Origin: Stenotrophomonas sepilia
GTDB lineage: Bacteria > Pseudomonadota > Gammaproteobacteria > Xanthomonadales > Xanthomonadaceae
DNA length: 57,955 nucleotides
NCBI RefSeq assembly: GCF_003244875.1
Contig: NZ_LXXZ01000025.1
Span: 1-57,955 of the forward strand
Direction of reading: 5' to 3'
The notes beneath the pieces were generated by a model. It was given only the letters and a program-made list of their open reading frames with translations, was not told the origin of the DNA and did not search any database. The translations under genes were made by a program, and so were the position numbers. Shown here piece after piece: positions 17,122-26,750 of this stretch (position 1 is its first letter; every line of letters begins with the position of its first letter).

Positions 17122-19947
17122 ATGTCCCTGAAAACCAATCCGCTGCGCAACGCGATCGTCATCGCGCTGGCCGCCAGCTGCACCACCCCCGCCTTCGCAC
17201 AGAGCGCCGGCGATACCCCGACCAACCTCGACCGCATCGAAATCACCGGCTCGCGCATCCGCCAGGCCAGTGTCGAAACCGCACAGCCGGTGGTCGCGCT
17301 CAACCGCGCCGAGATCGAGAAGAAGGGTTACGTCAACGTCGCCGACATCCTGCAGGACATTCCTGCCGCCGGGGCGCCGAGCATGAGCCGCGCCTCGTCG
17401 CTGACTTCTTCGCGCGATTTCGGCGGCATGTACGTCAGCCTGCGCAACCTTGGCCCGGAACGCAGCCTGGTGCTGATCGACGGCCGCCGCATGGGCGTCA
17501 GCGCCGGCGGCTACTCCGACCTGGCCTCGATCCCGTCGTCCATCGTCGAGCGCGTGGAAGTGCTGACCGACGGCGCCTCCGCGCTGTACGGCTCCGATGC
17601 CATCGCCGGTGTGGTCAACATCATCACCCGCAAGAATTTCGATGGTGGCGAAGCCAGCGTCTATGTCGGCCAGTACGGCCAGGGTGACGGCCAGAAGCGC
17701 GCATACAGTGCAACTTTCGGCAAGACCTTCGAGCGCGGCTGGTTCAGCGTGGGCGCCGAGCGCACCAAGGAAGACGAGGTGCTGGGCAAGGACCGCGAGT
17801 TCAGCCGTTACACCAACGGCCCGCGCCACCCGAACGATGGCCTCAACGGCAACACGCCGTGGGGCTACGTCACCGTCGGTGGCAAGAACCTGACCGTGGG
17901 TCCGGGCGGCGACCCGAGCAAGGCCGGCAACTTCCATGCGCCGGACCCGGCCGATGGTGCCAACACCAAGTCGAACATGAGCCTGCTGACCGGCCTGGAG
18001 CGCACCTCGGTGTTCGCCAACGGTGGCTTCTCGATCACCGACAACCTGCGCATCGTCGCCGACGCGCTGTACAGCAAGCGCGAGTCGACCAAGCACCTGG
18101 CCGGCTACCCGTACTCGGTCAGCGCCGCGCAGGCCCGCAATGGCAGCCGTGCCGCCCTGTCCAAGGACAGCGCGTTCAACCTGTGGGGCCAGGATGCGCT
18201 GTTCGCGCACCGCACCGAGGAACTGCCGCGCGGCACCGAGAACAACCTGGAAACCAAGCGCGCCAGCATCGGCCTGGAAGGCAGCTTCGAAACCGGTTCG
18301 CGGTACTGGGACTGGAACATCAACTACATGTACAACCGCAACGAAGGCGAGCGCATCGGTACCGGCAGCATGTACCAGCCGCACGTCAACCTGGCCGTCG
18401 GCCCGTCCTTCATGGACGGCAACGTGGCCCGTTGCGGTGCGCCGGGCGCGGTGATCGCCGGCTGCGTGCCGTGGAACCCGGCTGCCCCGATGGGTTACAC
18501 CGGCCCGGGCTCGCTGAGCAACCAGGACGTGCAGGACTACCTGTTCACCCGCTTCGTCGACAAGATGCAGAGCACCACCAAGGTCGCCAGCGGCAACATC
18601 TCCGGTTCGCTGTTCACCCTGCCGGCCGGCGACATCCTGGCCGCGATGGGCTTCGAGCACCGCAGCGAGGAGGCCAGCTACACGCCGGACATGAAGGTGC
18701 AGAAGGGCGAGATCGCCGGCACCAGCGGCCAGCCGACCCGCGGCAACTACTCGCTCAACGAGGCCTACCTGGAACTGCAGGTGCCGTTGCTGGCCGACCT
18801 GCCGTTCGCCCGCGAACTGTCGCTGGACGTGGCCGGTCGCTACTCGGACTACAACAACTTCGGTTCCACCACCAACAGCAAGTTCGGCCTGAAGTGGAAG
18901 CCGATCGACAGCCTGCTGGTGCGCGCCACCTACGGCACCGGCTTCCGTGCGCCGACCGTGGATGACCTGTATGGCGGCACCGTCAGCAGTCGCGACTCGT
19001 TCACCGACCCGTGCGATACCTCCTTCGGCACCGCCGCCAGCAGCCCGGCCGTCGCTGCCCGTTGCCAGGCGCTGAAGGTGCCGGCCAACTTCCGCCAGCT
19101 CAACAGCGATGGCAGCGTGGCCACCAAGCCCGGCCAGCAGGCCACCACCGATTTCAGCTCGGGTTCCAACCCGGACCTGAAGCCGGAAACCGCCAAGACC
19201 TGGACCGTGGGCCTGGTCTACAGCCCGGACTTCGTGCAGGGCCTGGACGTCAGCCTGGACTGGTGGAAGATCCGCATCGACAACGCCATCGTCGGTGAGT
19301 CGGCCACCAACATCCTGGAACAGTGCTACGTGCAGGGTTCGGATGCTGCCTGTGGCCGCTTCACCCGTGGCAGCAACGGCCAGGTCAACTCGCTGGACCG
19401 CTCGCTGGTCAACGCGGGCTACCGCGAAACTGCCGGCTATGACATCAACGTGCGTTACCGCCTGCCGGAAACCGCGTTCGGCAAGTTCGCCGTCAACTGG
19501 AACACCACCTACACCGATTACCTGGAGCAGCGCAACGACAGCGCCGCCACCACCCCGGTGGAACAGCGTACCGGTTGGGCGGGCGACTTCCGCGTGCGCT
19601 CCACCTTCAACCTGGATTGGCAGTATGGCGACCTCGGCATCGGCTGGACCGCGCGCTACTACTCCAGCATGAAGGAGAAGTGCTCGTACATGGACGAGTG
19701 CAACATGCCGGGCTTCAACTCGTCGTACACCAGCGCCTCGCCGACCAACAGGGTGGGCTCCAACACCTTCCACGACCTGCAGGTGCGCTACAGCCTGCCG
19801 TGGGATGGCACCGTGTCGCTGGGCGTGAACAACGTGTTCAACCACCAGGGCCCGATCATGTACAGCCAGCCGAACAGCAGCTTCACCTACTACGGTGGCT
19901 TCGACATCGGCCGCTTCATGTACATGAAGTACCAGCAGCGCTTCTAA
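17122..19947 (+). CDS. TonB-dependent outer-membrane receptor
   Basis: The 941-residue protein has a signal peptide (about 1-27, cleaving after AFA). A TonB-box-like ITGSRI stretch and plug domain follow (about 30-170, with LVLIDGRRMG and the LYGSDAIAGVVNIITR motif). The rest is a 22-strand barrel rich in aromatic and polar alternation, ending in the Phe-terminated strand YMKYQQRF. The plug resembles the xanthomonad receptors whose N-terminus carries RIEITGSRIRQ, often used for carbohydrates or peptides; the ligand cannot be inferred. An upstream in-frame ATG at 17092 lies inside a leader hairpin; 17122 directly begins the signal peptide and is preferred. Confidence 0.93.
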   Translation: MSLKTNPLRNAIVIALAASCTTPAFAQSAGDTPTNLDRIEITGSRIRQASVETAQPVVALNRAEIEKKGYVNVADILQDIPAAGAPSMSRASSLTSSRDFGGMYVSLRNLGPERSLVLIDGRRMGVSAGGYSDLASIPSSIVERVEVLTDGASALYGSDAIAGVVNIITRKNFDGGEASVYVGQYGQGDGQKRAYSATFGKTFERGWFSVGAERTKEDEVLGKDREFSRYTNGPRHPNDGLNGNTPWGYVTVGGKNLTVGPGGDPSKAGNFHAPDPADGANTKSNMSLLTGLERTSVFANGGFSITDNLRIVADALYSKRESTKHLAGYPYSVSAAQARNGSRAALSKDSAFNLWGQDALFAHRTEELPRGTENNLETKRASIGLEGSFETGSRYWDWNINYMYNRNEGERIGTGSMYQPHVNLAVGPSFMDGNVARCGAPGAVIAGCVPWNPAAPMGYTGPGSLSNQDVQDYLFTRFVDKMQSTTKVASGNISGSLFTLPAGDILAAMGFEHRSEEASYTPDMKVQKGEIAGTSGQPTRGNYSLNEAYLELQVPLLADLPFARELSLDVAGRYSDYNNFGSTTNSKFGLKWKPIDSLLVRATYGTGFRAPTVDDLYGGTVSSRDSFTDPCDTSFGTAASSPAVAARCQALKVPANFRQLNSDGSVATKPGQQATTDFSSGSNPDLKPETAKTWTVGLVYSPDFVQGLDVSLDWWKIRIDNAIVGESATNILEQCYVQGSDAACGRFTRGSNGQVNSLDRSLVNAGYRETAGYDINVRYRLPETAFGKFAVNWNTTYTDYLEQRNDSAATTPVEQRTGWAGDFRVRSTFNLDWQYGDLGIGWTARYYSSMKEKCSYMDECNMPGFNSSYTSASPTNRVGSNTFHDLQVRYSLPWDGTVSLGVNNVFNHQGPIMYSQPNSSFTYYGGFDIGRFMYMKYQQRF

Positions 19948-20004
19948 GCCTGCAACCGCGTTCCCGCCACGGCCATCCCTCTCTCCTGGCCGTGGATGGA
20001 AGCA

Positions 20005-20038
20005 GAACGGCGCCCCTCGGGGCGCCGTTCTTTTTTTC
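20005..20038 (+). terminator. Rho-independent terminator of the TonB receptor gene
   Basis: GAACGGCGCC / GGCGCCGTTC arms around a short CCTCGG-containing loop are followed by seven T residues. It also separates the convergent rarD gene. Confidence 0.92.
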
Positions 20039-20067
20039 GTGGAAGCGGGGTCGGATCCCCGCCGGCG

Positions 20068-20958
20068 CTAGCGCTTGGCGCGCATCGTGCGGATGTTGTC
20101 GCCGACGAACAGCACCAGGCCAGCCCAGATCGCTGCAAACCCGATCGCCTTGGCAGTGTCGAATGCCTCATGGAAGAAGAACACACCCAGCAGCAGCTGC
20201 AGGCTCGGCGCGATGTACTGCAGGATGCCGACCAGCGACAGCGGAATGCGCTTCACGCCGTAGGCAAAGCCGATCAGCGGTACGGCGGTGACCGCGCCGC
20301 CGAAGATCAGCAGCAGGTCGTTGCGCCAGCCCCAACCATGGAAGAACGCACCGCCGTGGCCGTTCTCGGCCCAGATCGCAAACGCCAGCGCCGGCAGGAA
20401 CAGGTACATGCTCTCCACGCCGAGGCCGGCCACCGGGTCGACCGAGACCAGCTTGCGCAGCAGGCCATACAGGCCGAACGAACAGGCCAGGCCCAGCGCG
20501 ATCCACGGTGGCGTACCTGCATCGATGGTCAGCCAGGCCACGCCCACCGCCGCCATTGCCACCGCTACCCACTGCAGCCGGCGCAGCCGTTCCTTCAGCA
20601 CCAGCACGCCCAGCAGCACGTTCACCAGCGGGTTGATGAAGTAGCCCAGGCTGGTCTCGATGACATGACCGGCGTTGACCGCCCAGATGTACAGGCCCCA
20701 GTTGAAGGCGATGGTCAGGCTCGACACCAGCAGGATCGGCAGCGCGCGCGGCTGCGCGGCGATCTTCCGCCACCAGCCCAGGCGCGCACTGATCAACAGC
20801 CAGCCCAGCACCAGCACCGTGCTCCAGATGATGCGGTGGGCGATGATCTGGAACGAGGGCACCTCGTTGAGCAGGTGCCAATAGACCGGCACCAGGCCCC
20901 AGATCACGAAGGTGGATGCGGTGACCAGCAGGCCCCGGCGTTGTTCTTTCTCGTCCAT
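20068..20958 (-). CDS. rarD: EamA-family transporter RarD
   Basis: This 296-residue protein has about ten transmembrane helices arranged as two EamA repeats. The beginning, RRGLLVTASTFVIWGLVPVY, with HRIIWS soon after, and PLVNVLLGVLVLKERL in the first half are characteristic of RarD ('chloramphenicol-sensitive protein'). The transported substrate is unknown. The ATG at 20958 lies two bases after the stop of the upstream EamA gene, so the two are translated from one message. Confidence 0.9.
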   Translation of the reverse strand: MDEKEQRRGLLVTASTFVIWGLVPVYWHLLNEVPSFQIIAHRIIWSTVLVLGWLLISARLGWWRKIAAQPRALPILLVSSLTIAFNWGLYIWAVNAGHVIETSLGYFINPLVNVLLGVLVLKERLRRLQWVAVAMAAVGVAWLTIDAGTPPWIALGLACSFGLYGLLRKLVSVDPVAGLGVESMYLFLPALAFAIWAENGHGGAFFHGWGWRNDLLLIFGGAVTAVPLIGFAYGVKRIPLSLVGILQYIAPSLQLLLGVFFFHEAFDTAKAIGFAAIWAGLVLFVGDNIRTMRAKR

Positions 20959-20960
20959 GC

Positions 20961-21866
20961 TCACTTCTTTCTCGTCCTTGCCATTGTCAGCACCACCACA
21001 CCCAGAAGAATCACCGCCATCGCCAGCAGGTCGCGCCAACCGAAGCGCTCACCGTTGAGCAGCGCGCCCAGCAGCACCGCGATCACCGGATTGACATACG
21101 CGTAGCTGCCCGCGAGCGCCGGGCGCACGTTCTGCAGCAGCCACACGTAGGCAGTGAACGCGACCATGGAGCCGAACACGCACAGATAAGCCATTGCCAG
21201 CAGGCCACCGGTATCGGGCAGCGTGGTCGGGCGCTCGCCCACCGCCAGGCCGATCAGCACCAGCAGCACGCCGCCGCAGATCATCTGCCCGGCCGCGGTC
21301 ATGAACGGGCCCGGCAGGTCCAGGCCGCGTGCCCACACAGAACCGAACGCCCAGCCGATCGGCGCGATCAGCAGCAGCACCAGCCCGGTCGGCGAGCCGG
21401 TCAGGCTGCTGCCGGCGTTGAGCCAGACCACGCCGAGGAAGCCGATGGCGATGCCCAGCCACTCACCACGGCTGGCATGTTGCCCGCGCAGCGCCGAGAA
21501 CAGCGCCATCCACAGCGGCACCGAGGCCACCGCCGTGGCGGCCAGGCCCGAGGACACCTCGCGCTCGGCCAGCACCACCATGCCGTTGCCCAGCACCAGC
21601 ATGGTCACGCCCATGATGACCAGGTTGCGCCACTGCCGCAGCGTCGGGTTCGGCAGCTTCCAGAACAGGCGCAAGGCCAGGAACATCAGGCCGCCGGCAA
21701 TGATGAAGCGGCTGCCGGAGACCATCGTCAGCGGCAGTGCGCCGCCGTGCAGGGCCTTGGCGATGCCCAGATAGGTCGAGCCCCAGACCACGTAGACCAG
21801 CAGCAGTGCCAGCGCGACAAGGCCACCCCGGGGGGCAGCCGCAGACGAAGAGGGGGGAGCCGACAT
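20961..21866 (-). CDS. EamA-family drug/metabolite exporter (YedA-like)
   Basis: The 301-residue protein has ten predicted transmembrane helices in two EamA repeats. Notable segments are VYVVWGSTYLGIAKAL near the N-terminus, SGSRFIIAGGLMFLALRL and, in the second half, AYVNPVIAVLLGALLNGE. This pattern fits YedA-type exporters in the DMT superfamily. It is the first gene of a pair with rarD, which begins two bases after its stop. Substrate is not inferable. Confidence 0.88.
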   Translation of the reverse strand: MSAPPSSSAAAPRGGLVALALLLVYVVWGSTYLGIAKALHGGALPLTMVSGSRFIIAGGLMFLALRLFWKLPNPTLRQWRNLVIMGVTMLVLGNGMVVLAEREVSSGLAATAVASVPLWMALFSALRGQHASRGEWLGIAIGFLGVVWLNAGSSLTGSPTGLVLLLIAPIGWAFGSVWARGLDLPGPFMTAAGQMICGGVLLVLIGLAVGERPTTLPDTGGLLAMAYLCVFGSMVAFTAYVWLLQNVRPALAGSYAYVNPVIAVLLGALLNGERFGWRDLLAMAVILLGVVVLTMARTRKK

Positions 21867-22089
21867 GACACACCAGGGAGCCGGGGGAAGGCGGATTCTA
21901 GGACGTTTTGAGTATGGTCCGGGACCCCATACGGTGGCACGCTGTCATCCATCCATGCACCCTGCTCTGGTCTGCTACCCCGTGTTGACGGCCGATGCAG
22001 TACCAAGAAGGCTGCCCGGCCGCGCCGCCCCACGGCCGGACGCCGTTTTCCCTGCGCACGGACGCGCCGCATCGAGGATTTCCACCCAG

Positions 22090-23424
22090 ATGAGCACCAC
22101 GTCCCAACCTGTTGTCCCCGCGAACGACCGCGCCGCCTTGCGGCGGTCGATCTCCAACACCCTCAAAGGCTCCGCCGGCAACCTGGTGGAGTGGTATGAC
22201 GTCTACGTGTACTCGGTGTTCGCCGTGTACTTCGAATCGCAGTTCTTCTCGCCGGACGACAAGAACTCCACCCTGTACGTGTGGGCGATCTTCGCGGCGA
22301 CCTTCCTGATGCGCCCGATCGGCGCCTGGTTCTTCGGCCGCTTCGCCGACCGCCACGGCCGCCGCCTGGCGCTGACCGTCTCGGTCACGTTGATGGCGCT
22401 GTGCTCGTTCCTCATCGCCATCACCCCCACCGCCGCCAGCATCGGCATCTGGGCCGCCGTGATCCTGTTGTTCGCGCGCCTGCTGCAGGGCTTCGCCACT
22501 GGCGGCGAGTATGGTGCCAGCGCCACTTACATGTCCGAGGCCGCCATTCCGGGCCGTCGCGGCTTCCTGTCCTCGTTCCACTACGTCACCCTGGTCGGCG
22601 GCCACGTGCTGGCCCAGCTGACCCTGCTGCTGATGCTGACCTTCTGGGGCAAGCCGGAGATCTCCGAGTGGGGCTGGCGCATCGCCTTCGGCATCGGTGG
22701 CATCGCCGCGGTGGTGGTGTTCTGGCTGCGCCGGGGCATGGACGAGTCGCTGTCGGAGTCGTCGATCGAGGCCGCGCGCGAGGGCAAGGCAAAGAAGTCC
22801 GGTTCGATGTACGAGTTGTTCGTGCACCAGTGGCGGCCGCTGCTGCTGTGCTTCCTGATCACCGCTGGCGGCACCGTGGCCTTCTACACCTACTCGGTGA
22901 ACGGCCCGAAGATGATCCAGAGCGCCTTCGCCGGCAACGACCCGATGACCGGCACCCTGATCAACCTGGGCGTGCTGGCCTTCCTGATGGTGCTGCAACC
23001 GGTCGGCGGCTGGCTGTCGGACATCATCGGCCGCAAGACCCTGCTGGTGTTCTTCGGCGTCGGCGGCGTGCTGTACAGCTGGTACCTGATCACCCAGCTG
23101 CCGCACCAGCATGACGCCACCCTGGCCTTCCTGACCCTGGCGCTGGCATTCGTCATCCTCACCGGCTACACCTCGATCAACGCGGTGGTGAAGGCCGAGC
23201 TGTTCCCCACCCACGTGCGTGCACTGGGCGTGGGCCTGGGCTATGCGCTGGCCAACTCGCTGTTCGGCGGCACCGCCCCGCTGCTGTACCAGGGCGCGCT
23301 GAAGACCGGCCACGTCGATTGGTTCGCCATCTACGTGACCGCCACGATCGCGGTATCGTTGGTGGTCTATGTGTTCTTCCTTACCAACAAGGGCCCGAAC
23401 TGGCTCGACGGCACCCGCAAGTAA
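22090..23424 (+). CDS. MFS transporter, metabolite:H+ symporter (MHS) family
   Basis: The 444-residue protein has twelve transmembrane helices. The N-terminus contains NTLKGSAGNLVEWYDVYVYS, the characteristic start of MHS symporters such as KgtP and ProP. The A-like loop motif GRFADRHGRR, the motif LLQGFATGGEYGASATYMSE and the second-half GWLSDIIGRK are present. Members import organic acids (alpha-ketoglutarate, citrate) or osmolytes; KgtP-like dicarboxylate uptake is likely but unproven. The ATG at 22090 is selected because it begins the family's normal N-terminus. Confidence 0.9.
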   Translation: MSTTSQPVVPANDRAALRRSISNTLKGSAGNLVEWYDVYVYSVFAVYFESQFFSPDDKNSTLYVWAIFAATFLMRPIGAWFFGRFADRHGRRLALTVSVTLMALCSFLIAITPTAASIGIWAAVILLFARLLQGFATGGEYGASATYMSEAAIPGRRGFLSSFHYVTLVGGHVLAQLTLLLMLTFWGKPEISEWGWRIAFGIGGIAAVVVFWLRRGMDESLSESSIEAAREGKAKKSGSMYELFVHQWRPLLLCFLITAGGTVAFYTYSVNGPKMIQSAFAGNDPMTGTLINLGVLAFLMVLQPVGGWLSDIIGRKTLLVFFGVGGVLYSWYLITQLPHQHDATLAFLTLALAFVILTGYTSINAVVKAELFPTHVRALGVGLGYALANSLFGGTAPLLYQGALKTGHVDWFAIYVTATIAVSLVVYVFFLTNKGPNWLDGTRK

Positions 23425-23455
23425 GCGCGTTGCCCTGATCGCGGCCACTGGTGCA

Positions 23456-23791
23456 ATGCCGGTGGCCGCTACGTCTCCCGCCACCGCGCTGATGTGGATC
23501 GCGGTGACGCTGGCCGCAGCCACGGCATTGGCCTGGGTGCTGCGCCGCCCCAACGCGCAGGCCACGTGGCCGCGCACGGGGTTCGGGGTCGCCCTGCTGG
23601 TGTTCTGCGCCGCGCTGGCGCTGCAGCTGGCGATGGACCTGGGCAGCGGCCACAGCTCGCTGCACCTGCGGCTGCATCGCGGCGTCAACGCGGGGCCGCT
23701 GGTCGGCCTGCGCACGATGGCGGCGTGCTATCTGGCCGCGCTCGCCGCCGGCGGCTGGGGCGCGTGGAAGCTGCTGCGACGGCGCGGGTAG
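23456..23791 (+). CDS. Hypothetical small membrane protein
   Basis: The 111-residue product has hydrophobic segments at about 10-28, 40-58 and 85-105, with a short polar loop (GSGHSSLHLRLHRG) between the second and third. Nothing in it is recognisable as a known family. It follows the MFS gene by 31 bases on the same strand. Its TAG stop is the TAG of a GTAG-headed SMAG repeat, so its C-terminus may vary between strains. It may be a real co-transcribed gene, but there is no strong ribosome-binding site. Confidence 0.55.
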   Translation: MPVAATSPATALMWIAVTLAAATALAWVLRRPNAQATWPRTGFGVALLVFCAALALQLAMDLGSGHSSLHLRLHRGVNAGPLVGLRTMAACYLAALAAGGWGAWKLLRRRG

Positions 23792-23903
23792 TGCCGGCCG
23801 CTGGCCGGCAAAGCCGCCGTCTTTCGGTAGTGCCGGCCGCTGGCCGGCAACCTCATGAACCTCCGGAAAGAGCAGGGAGTTGCCGGCCAGCGGCCGGCAT
23901 TAC
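23788..23903. repeat. Cluster of three SMAG elements
   Basis: Two direct copies, GTAGTGCCGGCCGCTGGCCGGCA (23788-23810) and the same core (23827-23850), are followed by an inverted copy (23879-23903, reverse complement starting GTAATGCCGG). The inverted pair 23827/23879 can fold as a larger stem-loop. It lies between two convergent genes. Confidence 0.92.
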
Positions 23904-25565
23904 TCAACGGCGGGCCGCTTCGCTCTTGTCGCGCGCGCCGCGGAACTCCGATTCCTTTTCCCACGTCGGCCAGCGGCGGCTGTTGGCCAGCTCGGCGCCC
24001 AGGTCGTAGACCAGCAGGGTGTCGGCAGCGTGGCCGCTCGGGTCCCAGCTCGGCGTCCAGGCATCGCAGGTCTGGTGATAGCAGTCGGCGAAGTACTTTT
24101 CGCGCAGCGCGCGGCCGGCTTCAACGCCACCGTCCAGCTTGTCCAGGCCCGGGCCGATGGTGATCGCCGGCACGCCCAGGCGGGCAAAGGCGAAGTGGTC
24201 GGCGCGGTAGAAGAAGCCGGCTTCCAGGTTCGGGTCCGGGCTGTAGCTGCGGCCACGGGCCTTGGCCACGCGCTCCAGATCGCCTTCCAGCGACACCCGG
24301 CCCTTGCCCCACGAGGCAATGTCGCGGGTCGGGCCATCCGGGCTGAACATCTCGATGTTCAGCACCGCAGCGGTCTTGTCCAGCGGCGCCAGCGGATGGG
24401 CGGCGTAGTAGCTGGCGCCCAGCAACCCTTTCTCTTCGGCGGTCAGTGCCACGAAGTACAGCGTGCGCTGTGGCTGCGGGCCAGCGGCGAACACACGGCC
24501 CAGTTCCAGCACCGTTGCCACGCCGGTGGCGTTGTCGATCGCACCACGGCGGATGCGGTCGCCCTTGGCGTCGGGCTGGCCGATACCGAACGCATCCCAG
24601 TGCGCGGAGAAGATCACGGCCTCGTCAGCATGTTCACCACCGGGCAGCTTGGCGACCACGTTGCGGGTCACCACCTGCTCGCGCTTGAGCGCGAAATCCA
24701 CGCTCAGTTTCGCGTTGTCCAGTGCCACCGGGCGGAAGTCGGCACGCATCGCCTTGCGCTTCTCCGCATCGAAGTCGAGGCCGGCGTCGGCGAAGATCGC
24801 TTCGGCCAGCTCGCGCTGCATCCAGCCGCGCAGCGGCGTGTGCTGCGCCATCGCTTCGGCCTGGCCGCGCTCGATGTCGAACAGCGGCGAAGTGCCCGAG
24901 CTCTTCACCGTGGCCCAGCCATACGCGGCCGGCGCGGTCTCGTGCACGATCAGCACGCCTTCGGCACCCCGGCGTGCGGCTTCCTCGAACTTGTACGTCC
25001 AGCGGCCGTAGTAGGTCACCGCCTTTCCATCGAACGCGCCCGGCGCATCGGCCTCGAAGTCGGCGTCGTTGATCAGCACCACGGCGATCTTGCCGTGCAG
25101 GTCCACGTCCTTGTAGTCGTTCCAGTGGCGTTCCGGTGCGTCGATGCCGTAGCCGACGAACACCAACGGTGCATCCTTGATCTGCACGCGCTTGCGCGGC
25201 TGCAGGCTCTGCAGGGTCACGTCCACGCCATTGGCCAGCGCACGCTTGCCCTGCTTCAGCGACAGGCTGGCTTTGGCCTCACCCTCCAGCTGCGCGCGCA
25301 CCAGCGGCACCGGCTGCACCCAGCTGCCGTCCACGCCGCCCGGCTGCAGGCCATAGCTGCGGAACTGCTCGATCAGGTACTGCACCGTGCGCTCTTCGCC
25401 CTCGGTGGCCGGTGCGCGGCCCTCGAACTCATCCGACGCCAGCACGCGCACATGCCGCGACAGTGCCTGCGGATCGATGCCGCCACCCGGCAGGTCGTTG
25501 GCCGCATGGGCCAGGCCCCCGACGAACAGGCAGGACGACAGCAGCAACACGCGCATCGGATTCAC
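23904..25565 (-). CDS. Secreted M28-family metallopeptidase
   Basis: The 553-residue protein has a signal peptide (about 1-22, AHAAND) and a PA-like insert (about 130-240) within an M28 zinc-peptidase. Metal and catalytic residues are visible as His322/Asp324 (SAHWDAFG), Asp344 (AIDNATG), Glu377/Glu378 (TAEEKG) and His457 (RADHFAF). Where M28 enzymes usually have an Asp ligand (NxD) this one reads NIEM, so Glu405 may take that role. It is probably a periplasmic or secreted aminopeptidase. The start is GTG at 25565 or ATG at 25556; both retain the signal peptide. Confidence 0.9.
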   Translation of the reverse strand: MNPMRVLLLSSCLFVGGLAHAANDLPGGGIDPQALSRHVRVLASDEFEGRAPATEGEERTVQYLIEQFRSYGLQPGGVDGSWVQPVPLVRAQLEGEAKASLSLKQGKRALANGVDVTLQSLQPRKRVQIKDAPLVFVGYGIDAPERHWNDYKDVDLHGKIAVVLINDADFEADAPGAFDGKAVTYYGRWTYKFEEAARRGAEGVLIVHETAPAAYGWATVKSSGTSPLFDIERGQAEAMAQHTPLRGWMQRELAEAIFADAGLDFDAEKRKAMRADFRPVALDNAKLSVDFALKREQVVTRNVVAKLPGGEHADEAVIFSAHWDAFGIGQPDAKGDRIRRGAIDNATGVATVLELGRVFAAGPQPQRTLYFVALTAEEKGLLGASYYAAHPLAPLDKTAAVLNIEMFSPDGPTRDIASWGKGRVSLEGDLERVAKARGRSYSPDPNLEAGFFYRADHFAFARLGVPAITIGPGLDKLDGGVEAGRALREKYFADCYHQTCDAWTPSWDPSGHAADTLLVYDLGAELANSRRWPTWEKESEFRGARDKSEAARR

Positions 25566-25640
25566 GGCAGTACCACGGCTAGCTTGGAAGTCACCAGAGT
25601 GTAACGTGGTCGTGACATCACGGCGCAGCCTGGGCCCACG

Positions 25641-25665
25641 TCATCCACGCAGGGCGTGACTCTAC
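25641..25665 (-). repeat. SMAG element (GTAGAGTCACGCC type)
   Basis: Read on the minus strand it starts GTAGAGTCACGCCCTGCGTG. The TAG of the neighbouring MBL-fold gene's stop (25662-25664) is part of this GTAG. Confidence 0.7.
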
Positions 25666-26594
25666 CTGCTGATGCGGTCCAGCCAGCAGGCCAGGCCCTG
25701 CGCGTTGAGTTCGATGTCCATCGCCAGAACAGTGATCACCGCCGCATCGTCCAGCGCACAGCCATGCAGCTGTGCGCGTTCCAGGTACAGCGCCTGCAGT
25801 GCGGCCAGCAGGCAGCGGTGGCGGTCCGGCCGGCCATCGCACTGGCGGCCGATGGCGGCCATCGCATCGATCTGTTCGAACAGGTCGTTGGCCAGTTTCT
25901 GCACCTGCTCCACGCGCCCATAGTGGGTCAGGTACATCGCCTGCGGGCCGTAGCCCAGCATGCGTCGGATCGAGGCCTTCATCGCCTCCGGGTCGAACTG
26001 CACCGGCGAGGAAGTCGGGAAGATGAAAGCGCCCTGCGCGCTGTCCAGCTCGCGGTAGGAGATGCCGAACGTATCGCCAGTGAACCAGCTGCGGCTGCGC
26101 GCATCCCACACGCAATAATGGTGCAGTGCGTGGCCCGGCGTGTGCAACAGCACCAGCTCGCGGCCAGCGAGATCGATGCGGTGGCCGTCTTCGGCCACCA
26201 CCACGCGGTGTTCGGGAATCGGCTCGATGCGGCCGTAGCTGCGCGCGATCTCTTCGGCGCCGTACACCGCCGTCGCACCCGCAATCAGCCGGGTCGGGTC
26301 GATCATGTGCGGCGCACCGCGCGGATGCAGCACCGCCTTCGCATTCGGCAACTGCTGCATCAGCAGGCCTGCACCACCGGCGTGGTCCAGGTGCACGTGC
26401 GTGAGCAGCAACCAATCCACCGCTTCCACACCCAGGTCGGCATCCGCCAGCGCCTGCAGCATCGCCCGCACAGACAGGCCGGTGCCGCAGTCGACGAAGG
26501 CCGCGCGGCCGTTTTCAACGATCAGGTAGGCCGCGTCGAAGTCCGGGCGCTGGAAGCCCGTATCGATCGTGTGGATGCTGGGGTCGGCGGTCAT
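25662..26594 (-). CDS. MBL-fold metallo-hydrolase
   Basis: The 310-residue protein carries the metallo-beta-lactamase-fold motif HVHLDHAGG (residues 81-89 or near) plus a downstream HTPGHALHH and GDTFG, which supply the remaining metal ligands. An extra helical C-terminal region of about 110 residues follows. These features fit glyoxalase II-like hydrolases with a long helical tail. The substrate is unknown. The long upstream extension of the frame overlaps SMAG repeats, so the ATG at 26594 is taken. The gene ends inside a SMAG element. Confidence 0.88.
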   Translation of the reverse strand: MTADPSIHTIDTGFQRPDFDAAYLIVENGRAAFVDCGTGLSVRAMLQALADADLGVEAVDWLLLTHVHLDHAGGAGLLMQQLPNAKAVLHPRGAPHMIDPTRLIAGATAVYGAEEIARSYGRIEPIPEHRVVVAEDGHRIDLAGRELVLLHTPGHALHHYCVWDARSRSWFTGDTFGISYRELDSAQGAFIFPTSSPVQFDPEAMKASIRRMLGYGPQAMYLTHYGRVEQVQKLANDLFEQIDAMAAIGRQCDGRPDRHRCLLAALQALYLERAQLHGCALDDAAVITVLAMDIELNAQGLACWLDRISR

Positions 26595-26674
26595 CGGCAC
26601 GCACCTGGCAGTCTCGTGAACAGACGCCCATGGTAGGCGCGCAGGCGGCCCGGGTTCGATGCGGCTTTGGTCGG

Positions 26675-26747
26675 GTAGTGCCGGCCGCTGGCCGGCAACC
26701 TCGGGATGGCCGGGAGAATGCATGTGCCGGCCAGCGGCCGGCACTAC
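26675..26747. repeat. Inverted pair of SMAG elements
   Basis: GTAGTGCCGGCCGCTGGCCG starts the copy at 26675-26699, and its inverted partner lies at 26724-26747. They can pair as one long hairpin with a spacer of about 24 bases. Confidence 0.92.
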
Positions 26748-26750
26748 CGA

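Noticed and set aside
17116..19845. Minus-strand open frame of 909 codons opposite the TonB receptor
   Set aside because: Long antisense frames are common at this G+C. It has no recognisable domain, while the plus strand encodes a clear receptor with signal peptide.
21898..23715. Minus-strand open frame of 605 codons opposite the MFS gene
   Set aside because: Antisense to a clear twelve-helix transporter; composition is His/Gln/Arg-rich shadow.
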